Both the position numbers and the translations under genes were made by a program. This document shows, one piece after another, positions 1 to 7,368 of a stretch of 42,809 nt of DNA; position 1 is the stretch's first letter; each line of letters opens with the position of its first letter. Source of the DNA: Alphaproteobacteria bacterium (GTDB lineage: Bacteria > Pseudomonadota > Alphaproteobacteria > Acetobacterales > Acetobacteraceae); contig JAPLOI010000074.1 in the NCBI GenBank assembly GCA_026400815.1, positions 1 to 42,809 on the forward strand. Reading direction: 5' to 3'. A model generated the notes under the pieces. The model was not told the DNA's origin. It did not search any database and saw only the letters and a program-made list of their open reading frames with translations.

Positions 1-1
1 C

Positions 2-298
2 CAGCCGCTGGCCGCACCGATGGCACCGCCCCCGATCGCAGCCCCCCCGATCGCAGCCGCCCCGGTGATTGCCACGCCGCGCCCAAGCCTGCCCGCCGCC
101 CTTCCGCCCTCCGCCTCTGCCCCGGCCGCCCCGCACGTCTTCACCCCACGCCCGGCCCCGCCGCCCGCCGCCTTGCCCCCGCCGATGGCCGCACCGCGCA
201 TGCCCCCCCCCATGGCCGCCCCCCCGATGGCCGCCCCCCCTCGCCCAGCCGCGCCCCCGCCGTCGCGCATCTGCCCGCCCGGCCGTACCATCTGTTGA
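2..298 (+). CDS. C-terminal part of a Pro/Ala-rich protein (5' end outside window)
   Basis: The frame is open from the first bases of the window to a TGA at 296-298, so any gene here starts upstream. The visible 98 codons are almost entirely Pro and Ala, with short repeats such as MAAPP, PPPMAAP and PPPIAAP, and they end in RICPPGRTIC with two Cys near the terminus. Such low-complexity tails occur on secreted or envelope proteins, but no domain is visible and no function can be given. The stop lies 4 bp from the convergent stop of the antiporter gene. In this GC-rich sequence the opposite strand is also open and would be Gly-rich, so the assignment is tentative. Confidence 0.4.
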   Translation, partial: QPLAAPMAPPPIAAPPIAAAPVIATPRPSLPAALPPSASAPAAPHVFTPRPAPPPAALPPPMAAPRMPPPMAAPPMAAPPRPAAPPPSRICPPGRTIC

Positions 299-302
299 AC
301 CG

Positions 303-1883
303 TCAGTGCGCCGCCTGCCCCAGCTGGTGGCGCAGCCGCAAATCCTCCAGGTCCAGCTCCTCCACCACCGCCGCCAGCGCGTCATCGTCCAACGCCCCGG
401 CGCGGGACTGCGCCACCAGGTGCACCCGCGCCGCCGCGTTGGCATGCAGCCGCAGCGCCAGCCGCGCCTCCCGCGCCGCCCGCCGCGCCGCCGGGGTGGG
501 CCCGGCGGCGCCCGCGGTCGCCCCCGCCCGGTCGCGGTATTCCGCCAGCAGGTCCGCCGCCATCGCCCCGTCCAGCGGGTCCGCCGCCCGGTGCTCGATC
601 GCCGCCAGCGCTGCCCGCTCCGCCGCCAGCCGCGCCTGCACCGCCGGGTGCTCGCCTTCCGCCACGTCGCCCAGCCCCAGCCGCCGGATCAGCGGCCCCA
701 GCGTCACCCCCTGCAGCAGCACCGTCCCCAGGATCACCGCGAAGGTCAGCACGATCACCGCATCCCGCCCCGGAAACCCCGCCGGCAATGCCAGCGCCGC
801 CGCCAGGCTCACCACCCCGCGCATCCCCGCCCATGAGATCACCGTCAGCACCGCGGCCGGCGGCACCGGGTCGCGCTTGCGAACCCAGGGCGGGCGCGAC
901 AGATGCGCCGCCGGGAACACCCACACGAACCGCCCCACGATCACCGTCGCCACCACCGCCAGCGCCGCCGGCGCCAGCACCTCGGCCTGGCCGGGCCCGA
1001 TGCGCTGCAGCACCCCATGCAGCGAAAGCCCGATCAGGATGAACACCAGCGCATCCATCACGAACACCACGAACCCCCACGCCGCCCGCGCCTCCAGCCG
1101 CGTGCGCGCGCTCAACACCTCATGCCGCCGCCAGCCGAACCACACCCCACAGGCCACGGTCGCCAGCACGCCTGAAACCTGCAGCTGCTCGGCCAGGATG
1201 TAGCTGCCCCACGCCGCCAGGAAGCTCGCCGCCGTTTCCAGATGCGTGTCGTGCAGCCGCGCCGACAGCCACGAAAGCCCCCACCCCGCCACCAGCCCCA
1301 CCACGATCCCGCCGGCCGACACCGCCAGGAACGCCCCCGTCGCCACCACGGGGTCGAACACCCCCGTCATCGCCGCGGCCACCGCGAAGCGATACAGCAC
1401 CAGGCCAGAGGCATCGTTCACCAGGCTCTCGCCCGACAGCACCGTCACGATCCGCTTCGGCATGCGCAGCCGCTCCAGCACGGAAGCCGCCGCCACCGCA
1501 TCCGGCGGCGACACGATCGCCCCCAGCGCGAAGCACGCCGCCCAGGGCAGGCCGGGCAGCAGCATCTTCGTCACCACCGCCACCGTCACCGTGGTGAACG
1601 CCACCGCGCCGACCGCCAGCAGCAGGATCGGCCGCAGATTGGCCCGGAACGCCCGCCAGGAGGTGAAGTAGGCGGATGCCATCAGCAGCGGCGGCAGGAA
1701 CAGCGTCATGGTCAGCTCGGGGTCCAGCCGGATCTCCGGCACCCAAGGCGCCACCGCCAGCGCCATGCCGCCCAGCACGAACACCACCGCCGTCGGCACC
1801 TGCAGCCAGCGCGCCAGCAACGCCAGCCCCAGCGCCACCGCCAGCAGCACCAGGATCAATTCGAAGGCATGGACCGCGCTCAT
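303..1883 (-). CDS. CPA1-family Na+/H+ antiporter
   Basis: 526-residue inner-membrane cation/proton exchanger. Roughly residues 1-390 are a chain of about 11-12 hydrophobic segments, followed by a charged Ala-rich cytoplasmic tail of about 130 residues. Family motifs are clear: SPPDAVAA near residue 125, GESLVNDASGLVLY near 151-164 (the ND pair expected in the ion-binding site) and WAGMRGVVSLAAALALP in a late membrane segment. The function expected from the family is exchange of cytoplasmic Na+ (or K+) for protons for pH and salt homeostasis. The ATG at 1881-1883 places the first membrane helix at the extreme N terminus; no strong Shine-Dalgarno is seen. It diverges from the membrane gene at 1940 across 56 bp. 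The ion specificity cannot be read from sequence. Confidence 0.92.
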   Translation of the reverse strand: MSAVHAFELILVLLAVALGLALLARWLQVPTAVVFVLGGMALAVAPWVPEIRLDPELTMTLFLPPLLMASAYFTSWRAFRANLRPILLLAVGAVAFTTVTVAVVTKMLLPGLPWAACFALGAIVSPPDAVAAASVLERLRMPKRIVTVLSGESLVNDASGLVLYRFAVAAAMTGVFDPVVATGAFLAVSAGGIVVGLVAGWGLSWLSARLHDTHLETAASFLAAWGSYILAEQLQVSGVLATVACGVWFGWRRHEVLSARTRLEARAAWGFVVFVMDALVFILIGLSLHGVLQRIGPGQAEVLAPAALAVVATVIVGRFVWVFPAAHLSRPPWVRKRDPVPPAAVLTVISWAGMRGVVSLAAALALPAGFPGRDAVIVLTFAVILGTVLLQGVTLGPLIRRLGLGDVAEGEHPAVQARLAAERAALAAIEHRAADPLDGAMAADLLAEYRDRAGATAGAAGPTPAARRAAREARLALRLHANAAARVHLVAQSRAGALDDDALAAVVEELDLEDLRLRHQLGQAAH

Positions 1884-1939
1884 GATGGCAATGGTATACG
1901 AATACGGGGCGCCGGGTCGTCCTTAACCTCAGGCGCTCA

Positions 1940-2458
1940 ATGCCCCGCATCATCCGCCACCTGCTGAACCTGCTGCTGCTCCCGCTCGCCCTGCTGATGG
2001 TGGTGCTGGAGGATGTGGTCTGGGCCGGCGCCGTGGCGGTGCTGCGGGCCCTGCGCCACACCACCCCGGTGCGTGCCGCCGGTGCCTGGCTGGGCACACT
2101 GCCCGGCTACGCCGTCCTGCCGCTGTTCCTGGTGCCGGAGGCGGTGGGCCTGGCCGGCAAGCTCTGGGCCATCGCCCTGCTGGCCGGCGGCCACAGGCTG
2201 GAAGCGCTGGAGGCCTATGTGCTGATCCGCCTCGTCTGCACGCTGATCTCCGTCTTCATCTACCAGTCCTGCGAGGCCGCGCTGCTGCGCATCGCCTGGT
2301 TCGCCCGCGCCGTCGGCTGGGTGCATGCCGCGCGCGACTGGGCCATGTCCCTGCTGCGCCCCGCCCTCGCCGTTCTGCGTGCCCTTCTCCAGCGCGGCCG
2401 CGGCCCCCTCGCCCTGCGCTGGCTCGCCATCCGCCGCCGCCTGAGGACCCCACGATGA
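1940..2458 (+). CDS. Small integral membrane protein of unknown function
   Basis: 172 residues with an N-terminal hydrophobic helix (about residues 5-35), further hydrophobic stretches around 55-85 and 88-120, and a strongly basic C terminus rich in Arg. I do not recognise a family. The stop TGA (2456-2458) overlaps the ATG of the next gene (2455-2457) in the ATGA arrangement typical of translational coupling, so it is probably co-expressed with the HAD hydrolase. It is transcribed divergently from the Na+/H+ antiporter. It could be a membrane-anchored accessory protein, but no activity can be inferred. Confidence 0.7.
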   Translation: MPRIIRHLLNLLLLPLALLMVVLEDVVWAGAVAVLRALRHTTPVRAAGAWLGTLPGYAVLPLFLVPEAVGLAGKLWAIALLAGGHRLEALEAYVLIRLVCTLISVFIYQSCEAALLRIAWFARAVGWVHAARDWAMSLLRPALAVLRALLQRGRGPLALRWLAIRRRLRTPR

Positions 2459-3147
2459 AGCGCCGCGCCGTTTTGTTCGATGTCGGTGGCCCGGTCGACA
2501 TGGAAGTCGACTGGGAAGCCATGATGGACCGGCTGATCCGCGCCGAGGTGGCAGCCGCCACCGGCGCCCCGGTGCCAGACGACGCCTACGCCGCCGCCTG
2601 GGAAGCCGCCATCGCCAGCCACGCCCCCAACGCCTACCAGGCCGTGCTCTGGAACCTCATGGGCGAGGACGAGGCCCGCGCCCCCCTCGCCTGGGGCCAC
2701 ATTGCCGCCGCCGCCCGCCAGCAGCGCGGCAAGCCGCAGATCCGCCCTGGCATCGCCCCGCTGCTGTTCGCGCTGCAGGCCCAGGGCATCCGCCTCGCCC
2801 TCGCCGCCAACCAGCCCGCCGCCATGCTCGGCGCCCTGGCGGAGGAAGGGCTGCTGCACCTGTTTGCGGTGCACGGCCTCTCCGGCGTGATGGATTTGCG
2901 CAAGCCCGATCCGCGCTTCTTCCTGCAGATCACCGAAGCCCTCGGCCGCCCGCCGGAAGACTGCGTGATGGTCGGCGACCGCATCGACAACGACATCGCC
3001 CCCGCCCGCGCGCTCGGCCTGGGCACCATCCTGTTCCGCACCGGCCGCCACGCCGCCCAGCGCCCGCGTACCTGGCAGGAGGCGCCGGATGCCGAGGTGA
3101 CCGACATGCGCGGGCTGCAGGCCGCCCTCGCCAGCCTGCTCAGGTGA
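2455..3147 (+). CDS. HAD-superfamily hydrolase
   Basis: 230 residues, a usual length for a HAD phosphatase/dehalogenase-type enzyme with an alpha-helical cap. Motif I is VLFDVGGPV, with the nucleophile at Asp9. The second Asp of the common DxD motif is Gly, a variant found in some HAD proteins (FDVGG type). The motif III Lys lies in LRKPDPRFF around residue 146, and motif IV is GDRIDND around residues 174-180. The family forms a phospho- or ester-aspartyl intermediate; losing the second Asp, which normally acts as general acid/base, makes the exact reaction uncertain. It starts within the stop codon of the preceding membrane gene. The substrate is unknown. Confidence 0.85.
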   Translation: MKRRAVLFDVGGPVDMEVDWEAMMDRLIRAEVAAATGAPVPDDAYAAAWEAAIASHAPNAYQAVLWNLMGEDEARAPLAWGHIAAAARQQRGKPQIRPGIAPLLFALQAQGIRLALAANQPAAMLGALAEEGLLHLFAVHGLSGVMDLRKPDPRFFLQITEALGRPPEDCVMVGDRIDNDIAPARALGLGTILFRTGRHAAQRPRTWQEAPDAEVTDMRGLQAALASLLR

Positions 3148-3163
3148 CCGGCGGCGTGGGCCG

Positions 3164-4087
3164 CTACCGGTTGAAGGCCAGGGCCAGGCCCGGGGTGCTC
3201 CATTCCGGCCCGGTCCAGTCCAACTCCACCAACTGGCCGGTGCCGGACAGGGTGACATAGGCCTTGTCCAGCCCCGCGCCGCCGAAGCAGACATTCGTCG
3301 TCATCGGGTCGCTGAACCGCACCACGCGCAGCACACGGCCATCGGGCGCGATCACCGTCACGGCGCCCGTTACCAGCGTGGCCACGCAGATATTGCCGGC
3401 CGCATCCACCTTCAGGCTGTCGAACATCTGCATGCCGCCCAGCCCGCACACGAAGCGCCCACCATGCGGCTGGCCCGGATGCTTCTTCGCCACCCCCGGC
3501 GATTCCAGATCGAAGGCCCAGATGCGCGCCGTCGGCGTCTCGGCCACATAGACCGTCTTGCCATCCGGCGAGAGGCCGACACCGTTGGGCGTGTTCAGCC
3601 GGTAGCCGACCTCGACGATGGAGGAGCCATCGGGCTTGGCGTAGTACAGCCCTCCCCAATCCCGGTCGCGCGCGCGGGTCTTGCCGAGATCGCTGAAATA
3701 GAATCCGCCATGGGCATCGAACACGATGTCGTTCGGGCCGCGCAGCTTGTGGCCGTTGCAGGCATCATAGAGCCGGGTCACGGCCCCGCTGACCGGGTCG
3801 ATCCGCTCGATCCGGCCGGTCTCGTAATCCGCCGGCTGGAGGCCGGGGCGCAGCAGCCCGTCCATTTCGTGCCAGTCGAAGCCGCCATTGTTGCACACAT
3901 AGAAGGCGCCATCCGGCCCCACCGCCATGCCGTTCGGCCCGCCGCCGGGCGTTGCCAGCACGCGCTTCTCGCCAGTGGGCGAGACGATGGTGATGCACCC
4001 GCTGGCGATCTCCACCAGCGCCACCGACCCGTCCTTCAGCCATACCGGCCCTTCCGGAAACCGCAGCCCCGTTGCCATCACCCGCAT
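3164..4087 (-). CDS. SMP-30/gluconolactonase-family protein
   Basis: 307 residues predicted to form a six-bladed beta-propeller with one divalent metal at its centre. It begins with LRFPEGPVW, which carries the metal-ligand Glu typical of the family, and contains RGPNDIVFD and TPNGVGLSPDGKTVYVAET with the expected Asn and Asp ligands. Family members hydrolyse sugar lactones or related cyclic esters, usually in the cytoplasm or periplasm; no clear signal peptide is seen. It is the last gene of the minus-strand operon from 7320, 13 bp after the dehydrogenase stop, and so probably supplies an open-chain acid to the same pathway. A second, divergent family member lies at 27851. Confidence 0.88.
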   Translation of the reverse strand: MRVMATGLRFPEGPVWLKDGSVALVEIASGCITIVSPTGEKRVLATPGGGPNGMAVGPDGAFYVCNNGGFDWHEMDGLLRPGLQPADYETGRIERIDPVSGAVTRLYDACNGHKLRGPNDIVFDAHGGFYFSDLGKTRARDRDWGGLYYAKPDGSSIVEVGYRLNTPNGVGLSPDGKTVYVAETPTARIWAFDLESPGVAKKHPGQPHGGRFVCGLGGMQMFDSLKVDAAGNICVATLVTGAVTVIAPDGRVLRVVRFSDPMTTNVCFGGAGLDKAYVTLSGTGQLVELDWTGPEWSTPGLALAFNR

Positions 4088-4100
4088 TGTCGTTTCCTCC

Positions 4101-5033
4101 CTACGCGACCCGGTTCAGCAGGGTCTCGCCCGCCGCCAGTCGCCGCACATTCTCCGCCGCCGTCGCAAAAGACCGATCGAAGGTCCCTCCGGTGACCCAG
4201 GCCACATGCGGCGCCACCACCACGTTCTCCAGCGAGAACAGAGGGTTTCCGGCCGGCGTGGGTTCCTGCGCGAACACATCCAGCCCCGCCGCGCCCAACT
4301 GGCCGCTTTGCAGCGCCGCCACCAGCGCCGCCTCGTCCACCAGCCCACCGCGCGCCGTGTTCACCAGCACGGCGCCGGGCTTCATGCGCCCCAGCGCCGC
4401 CGCATCGATCATCCCAGCAGTCGCTGCCGTTTGCGGCACATGCAGCGAAACCACATCCGCCTCGGCAAGCAATCCGTTGATATCACGATACTCATACGGC
4501 ATATCCTTGGCCGCCGTCGCCGTGTAGATCACCCGGCACCCCAGGGCCGCCAGCACCGGCGCCAGCACGGCAGGGACCGCGCCGAACCCCACCAGCCCGA
4601 CTGTCTTGCCACCAAGCTCGCCCAGCCGGTCCTGCACCGCCGGCGCGGCACCCCAGCGCCCGGCCCGCAGACCGGCATCGAATTGCGGCAGCCGTCGCAG
4701 GCAGGCCAGCATCAGCAGCAGCGCCATCTCTGCCACCGCCCGCGCATTCGCCCCCGGCAGGTTGCACACCGCAATCCCACGCGCCTTGGCGGCTTCGAGA
4801 TCAATGGTGTTCACCCCCACGCCGATCTTCTGGATCAGCTTCAGCCGCGGCGCGGCGGCAATCACCGCGGCGGTGCAGGGCTGCAGCACGTGCCACAGCA
4901 CCTCCGTCTCCGGCAGCGCCGCCATCAGCGCCGCATCGTCGCCCTCGGCCACGAAGCGCAGGGAAAGGCCGGGCAAGGCGCCCAGCCGCTCCTTCAGCGC
5001 CGGCCCGGCGTCGTAATGCAGCAGTACATTCAC
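4101..5033 (-). CDS. D-2-hydroxyacid dehydrogenase (NAD(P)-dependent)
   Basis: 310 residues from a GTG start at 5031-5033. That GTG overlaps the TGA of the upstream enolase-like gene (GTGA), and it is preferred because the sequence from NVLLHYDAGP onward is the usual N terminus; the long upstream extension is a shadow. A Rossmann coenzyme domain begins at VGLVGFGAVPAVLAPVLAALG, where the third Gly of GxGxxG is Pro. Catalytic residues follow the family pattern: Arg in NTARGGLVDEAAL, Glu in FAQEP and His in VVAPHVAWVT. The family reduces 2-keto acids such as hydroxypyruvate or glyoxylate, or oxidises D-2-hydroxy acids. Coupling with an enolase paralogue and a kinase makes a hydroxypyruvate-reductase-like role attractive but unproven. 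Confidence 0.88.
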   Translation of the reverse strand: MNVLLHYDAGPALKERLGALPGLSLRFVAEGDDAALMAALPETEVLWHVLQPCTAAVIAAAPRLKLIQKIGVGVNTIDLEAAKARGIAVCNLPGANARAVAEMALLLMLACLRRLPQFDAGLRAGRWGAAPAVQDRLGELGGKTVGLVGFGAVPAVLAPVLAALGCRVIYTATAAKDMPYEYRDINGLLAEADVVSLHVPQTAATAGMIDAAALGRMKPGAVLVNTARGGLVDEAALVAALQSGQLGAAGLDVFAQEPTPAGNPLFSLENVVVAPHVAWVTGGTFDRSFATAAENVRRLAAGETLLNRVA

Positions 5034-6316
5034 TTGGAGCGCCCCAGCATGCTCCCGCCGGCGAAGCGCGCCAACTCGCCCAGCGCCTCCTCGATCCGCA
5101 GCGCCTCGTTCCACTTCGCCATGCGCTCGCTGCGCGCGAAGCTGCCCACCTTCAGCTGCCCCGCGCCCCAGCCGATGGCCAGGTGCACGATGGTCACATC
5201 CTCGGTTTCGCCAGAGCGGGCGGAGACGATCCCGGCATAACCCACGGATTTCGCGGCTTCCCACGCCTCCAGCGTCTCGGTCAGCGTGCCGCGCTGGTTC
5301 GGCTTGATCAGCACGGTGTTGGCCGCACCCTTGGCCGCCGCATCGCGCACGCGCGACGCCTGTGTCACCAGGAAATCATCGCCGACGATCTGCAGCCGGT
5401 CGCCATAAGCCTTTGTGAACGCAACAAACCCGTCGGCATCATCTTCCGCCAGCGGGTCCTCGATGGAGACGATGGGATACTTGTCGATCCAGCGGCCGAG
5501 CATCTCGATCATCCCGTCGCTGTCGAGCTCGCGCGCCTCCAGCCCCAGCTTGTAGCGCCCGCCGCGCCCGAACTCGCTGGCCGCGATATCCAGCGCGATC
5601 GCCACCTGCTCGCGCGGTACGAAGCCCGCCCGCTCGATGGCGCGCACCAGCATCTCCAGCGCCTGCTCGTTGTTCGTGAACGCCGGCCACCAGCCGCCCT
5701 CATCGGCCACGCCCTGCAGCAGCCCGGCCTCCTTCATCAGCAGGCCGGCATGGCGATACACCTCCGCCGTCCAGTCCAGCGCCTGCGCGAAGCTTTTGGC
5801 CGCCGGGCACACCACCAGGAAATCCTGGATATCCACCCGTCGCCCGGCATGGGCGCCGCCGCCGAAGATCTGGATCTGCGGCAGGGGCAGCAGGTCGGCA
5901 TTCTCCCCGCCGAGATGCCGGTACAGGGGCTTGCCCGCCTCGGCCGCCACCGCATGGGCATTGGCCATGGAGACCGCCAGGATCGCATTGCCGCCCAGCC
6001 GGGTTTTCGCTTCCGTGCCGTCCAGCTTGATCATCGCCCGGTCCACCCCGGCCTGGTCGCGCGCATCGCGGCCCAGGATTTCCTCGGCGATCTCCCCGTT
6101 CACCGCCGCCACCGCCTGGGTGACATCCCAGCCGCCGAACGCCGTGCCGCCATCGCGCTTGTCCAGCGCCTCGCCGCTGCCGGTGGAGGCGCCCGCCGGC
6201 GCGATCGCGCGCCCGACGGCCCCGCCGGCGAGCATCACCTCGGCCTCAACGGTCGGCCGCCCCCGGCTGTCCCACACCCGGCGCCCGTGCACATAAACGA
6301 TCTCGTGCGTGATCAT
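5030..6316 (-). CDS. Enolase-superfamily paralogue (phosphopyruvate-hydratase-like)
   Basis: 428 residues, the full length of a bacterial enolase, with the N-terminal cap (GASTGSGEALDKRD) and TIM-barrel catalytic domain. The metal ligands align with D243, E286 (SIEDPLAEDD) and D313 (VGDD). The catalytic pair aligns with E206 (ADEGGW) and K338 (IKPNQRGTLTET), and K389 and H156 are present. Two usually invariant residues differ: the position matching yeast Glu168 is Asp165 (IQDF), and the His of the SHRSGETED motif is Ala367 (SARSGETED). The family reversibly dehydrates 2-phosphoglycerate to PEP; these changes and the accessory operon suggest a non-housekeeping or different-substrate enzyme. 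It overlaps the kinase gene (ATGA) and the dehydrogenase gene (GTGA). Confidence 0.88.
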   Translation of the reverse strand: MITHEIVYVHGRRVWDSRGRPTVEAEVMLAGGAVGRAIAPAGASTGSGEALDKRDGGTAFGGWDVTQAVAAVNGEIAEEILGRDARDQAGVDRAMIKLDGTEAKTRLGGNAILAVSMANAHAVAAEAGKPLYRHLGGENADLLPLPQIQIFGGGAHAGRRVDIQDFLVVCPAAKSFAQALDWTAEVYRHAGLLMKEAGLLQGVADEGGWWPAFTNNEQALEMLVRAIERAGFVPREQVAIALDIAASEFGRGGRYKLGLEARELDSDGMIEMLGRWIDKYPIVSIEDPLAEDDADGFVAFTKAYGDRLQIVGDDFLVTQASRVRDAAAKGAANTVLIKPNQRGTLTETLEAWEAAKSVGYAGIVSARSGETEDVTIVHLAIGWGAGQLKVGSFARSERMAKWNEALRIEEALGELARFAGGSMLGRSK

Positions 6317-7320
6317 CGGCTCAACTCATCCTCCCAGGCCCGCCGCACCGCCGCCAACCGACCAACCGGCCTGGCCAGCAATGCCCGCGCCACCCGCCGA
6401 ACTTTTTCTCGATCGGCCTCCGCGGTGATGTACTCCACCGGCGACTTCCCATCCACCCGCGCCAGGAACAGGCCGGGCAGGAGCCGCGCCGCCCGCGCCT
6501 CGATCGCATCAGGCGCCTCCCACTCCACGCCCGCCAGATAGGCTCCGGCCAATGCATCGAAGCAGGCCAGGAAACCCGCGGACGCCCGTGGGGTCCAAAG
6601 ACACTTCAGCAGCAGATGGTTCAGGCAGAACGCCAGGTCGAACGCCGGATCGCCCCACCAGGCGCATTCCGCATCCAGGAACACCGGCCCCTCTGGGCCC
6701 GCCAGGATGTTCTTCGGGCTCACATCGCCATGCACCAGCGCGCGCTTGTTCGCCTGCGTCGTTGCCACCAGCCCCAGCAGCACGTCGCGCAGATCTGGAT
6801 GCCGCGACGCCGTGGCCACCAGATACGGCTCCAGCCGGATATCGTAGAAGATCGCATCCGTCGCGAACCGGCCGGGCACCGACTCGTCTGCCGCCGTTGT
6901 GGCATGAATCCGTGCGACTCGTGCTCCCACCTGTGCGGCGAATCCGGCATCCGCCCGCCCGTCGCGCAACTGCGCCTTCCACAGCGGGTAGTCGGCCTCC
7001 GGCAGGAACGCCATTGCCAGCGCCCCGGCTTCCTCATCCTGCCCCAGCAATTCCGGCACCGCCCCGGGCGCCGCCGCGCCGGCCACCCGCATCCATTCCG
7101 CCTCGTAGCGATTGCGCGAAACCGGCGCCCGCCAATCCGCCGCCACCTTCAGCTTGCCAAGCGCCCGCTTCACGCAGATCGCCCCACCCGGCAATGCGAT
7201 CCGCCAGATGTCCGACGACACGCCCCCGGTCAGCTGCTCCCCCGCCACGCCATCCGGCACGTCCAGCCCCATCCGCCGCAACGCTTCGAGCAGTTCAGGA
7301 GGTGGCGCAACCGTCATCAT
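6313..7320 (-). CDS. APH/choline-kinase-fold phosphotransferase
   Basis: 335 residues from the ATG at 7318-7320, chosen for the AGGA 7-8 nt upstream and because the protein-like N terminus begins there; a much longer open frame upstream is antisense to the GMC gene. Features of the aminoglycoside-phosphotransferase fold are an N lobe with GGVSSDIW and a conserved Lys (CVKRALGK), the catalytic loop LVHGDVSPKNIL (HGD at 197-199, N204) and the metal loop FLDAECAWWGDPAFDLA (D216). The family phosphorylates hydroxyls of small metabolites. As first gene of the coupled operon with an enolase-like enzyme, a small hydroxy-acid substrate such as D-glycerate is a reasonable inference. An antibiotic-resistance role is unlikely in this context. 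Confidence 0.85.
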   Translation of the reverse strand: MMTVAPPPELLEALRRMGLDVPDGVAGEQLTGGVSSDIWRIALPGGAICVKRALGKLKVAADWRAPVSRNRYEAEWMRVAGAAAPGAVPELLGQDEEAGALAMAFLPEADYPLWKAQLRDGRADAGFAAQVGARVARIHATTAADESVPGRFATDAIFYDIRLEPYLVATASRHPDLRDVLLGLVATTQANKRALVHGDVSPKNILAGPEGPVFLDAECAWWGDPAFDLAFCLNHLLLKCLWTPRASAGFLACFDALAGAYLAGVEWEAPDAIEARAARLLPGLFLARVDGKSPVEYITAEADREKVRRVARALLARPVGRLAAVRRAWEDELSR

Positions 7321-7368
7321 CCGGGCATCCTGTGCGCCACTGAGACTCCAGGCAACCGGGGGACCCGA

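Noticed and set aside
5030-6316. Housekeeping eno
   Set aside because: The fold is complete, but two near-invariant active-site residues differ and the gene is embedded in a catabolic operon, so the symbol was not assigned.
6313-7320. Aminoglycoside-resistance gene
   Set aside because: It shares only the general APH fold; the operon context is metabolic and there is no resistance-cassette structure.
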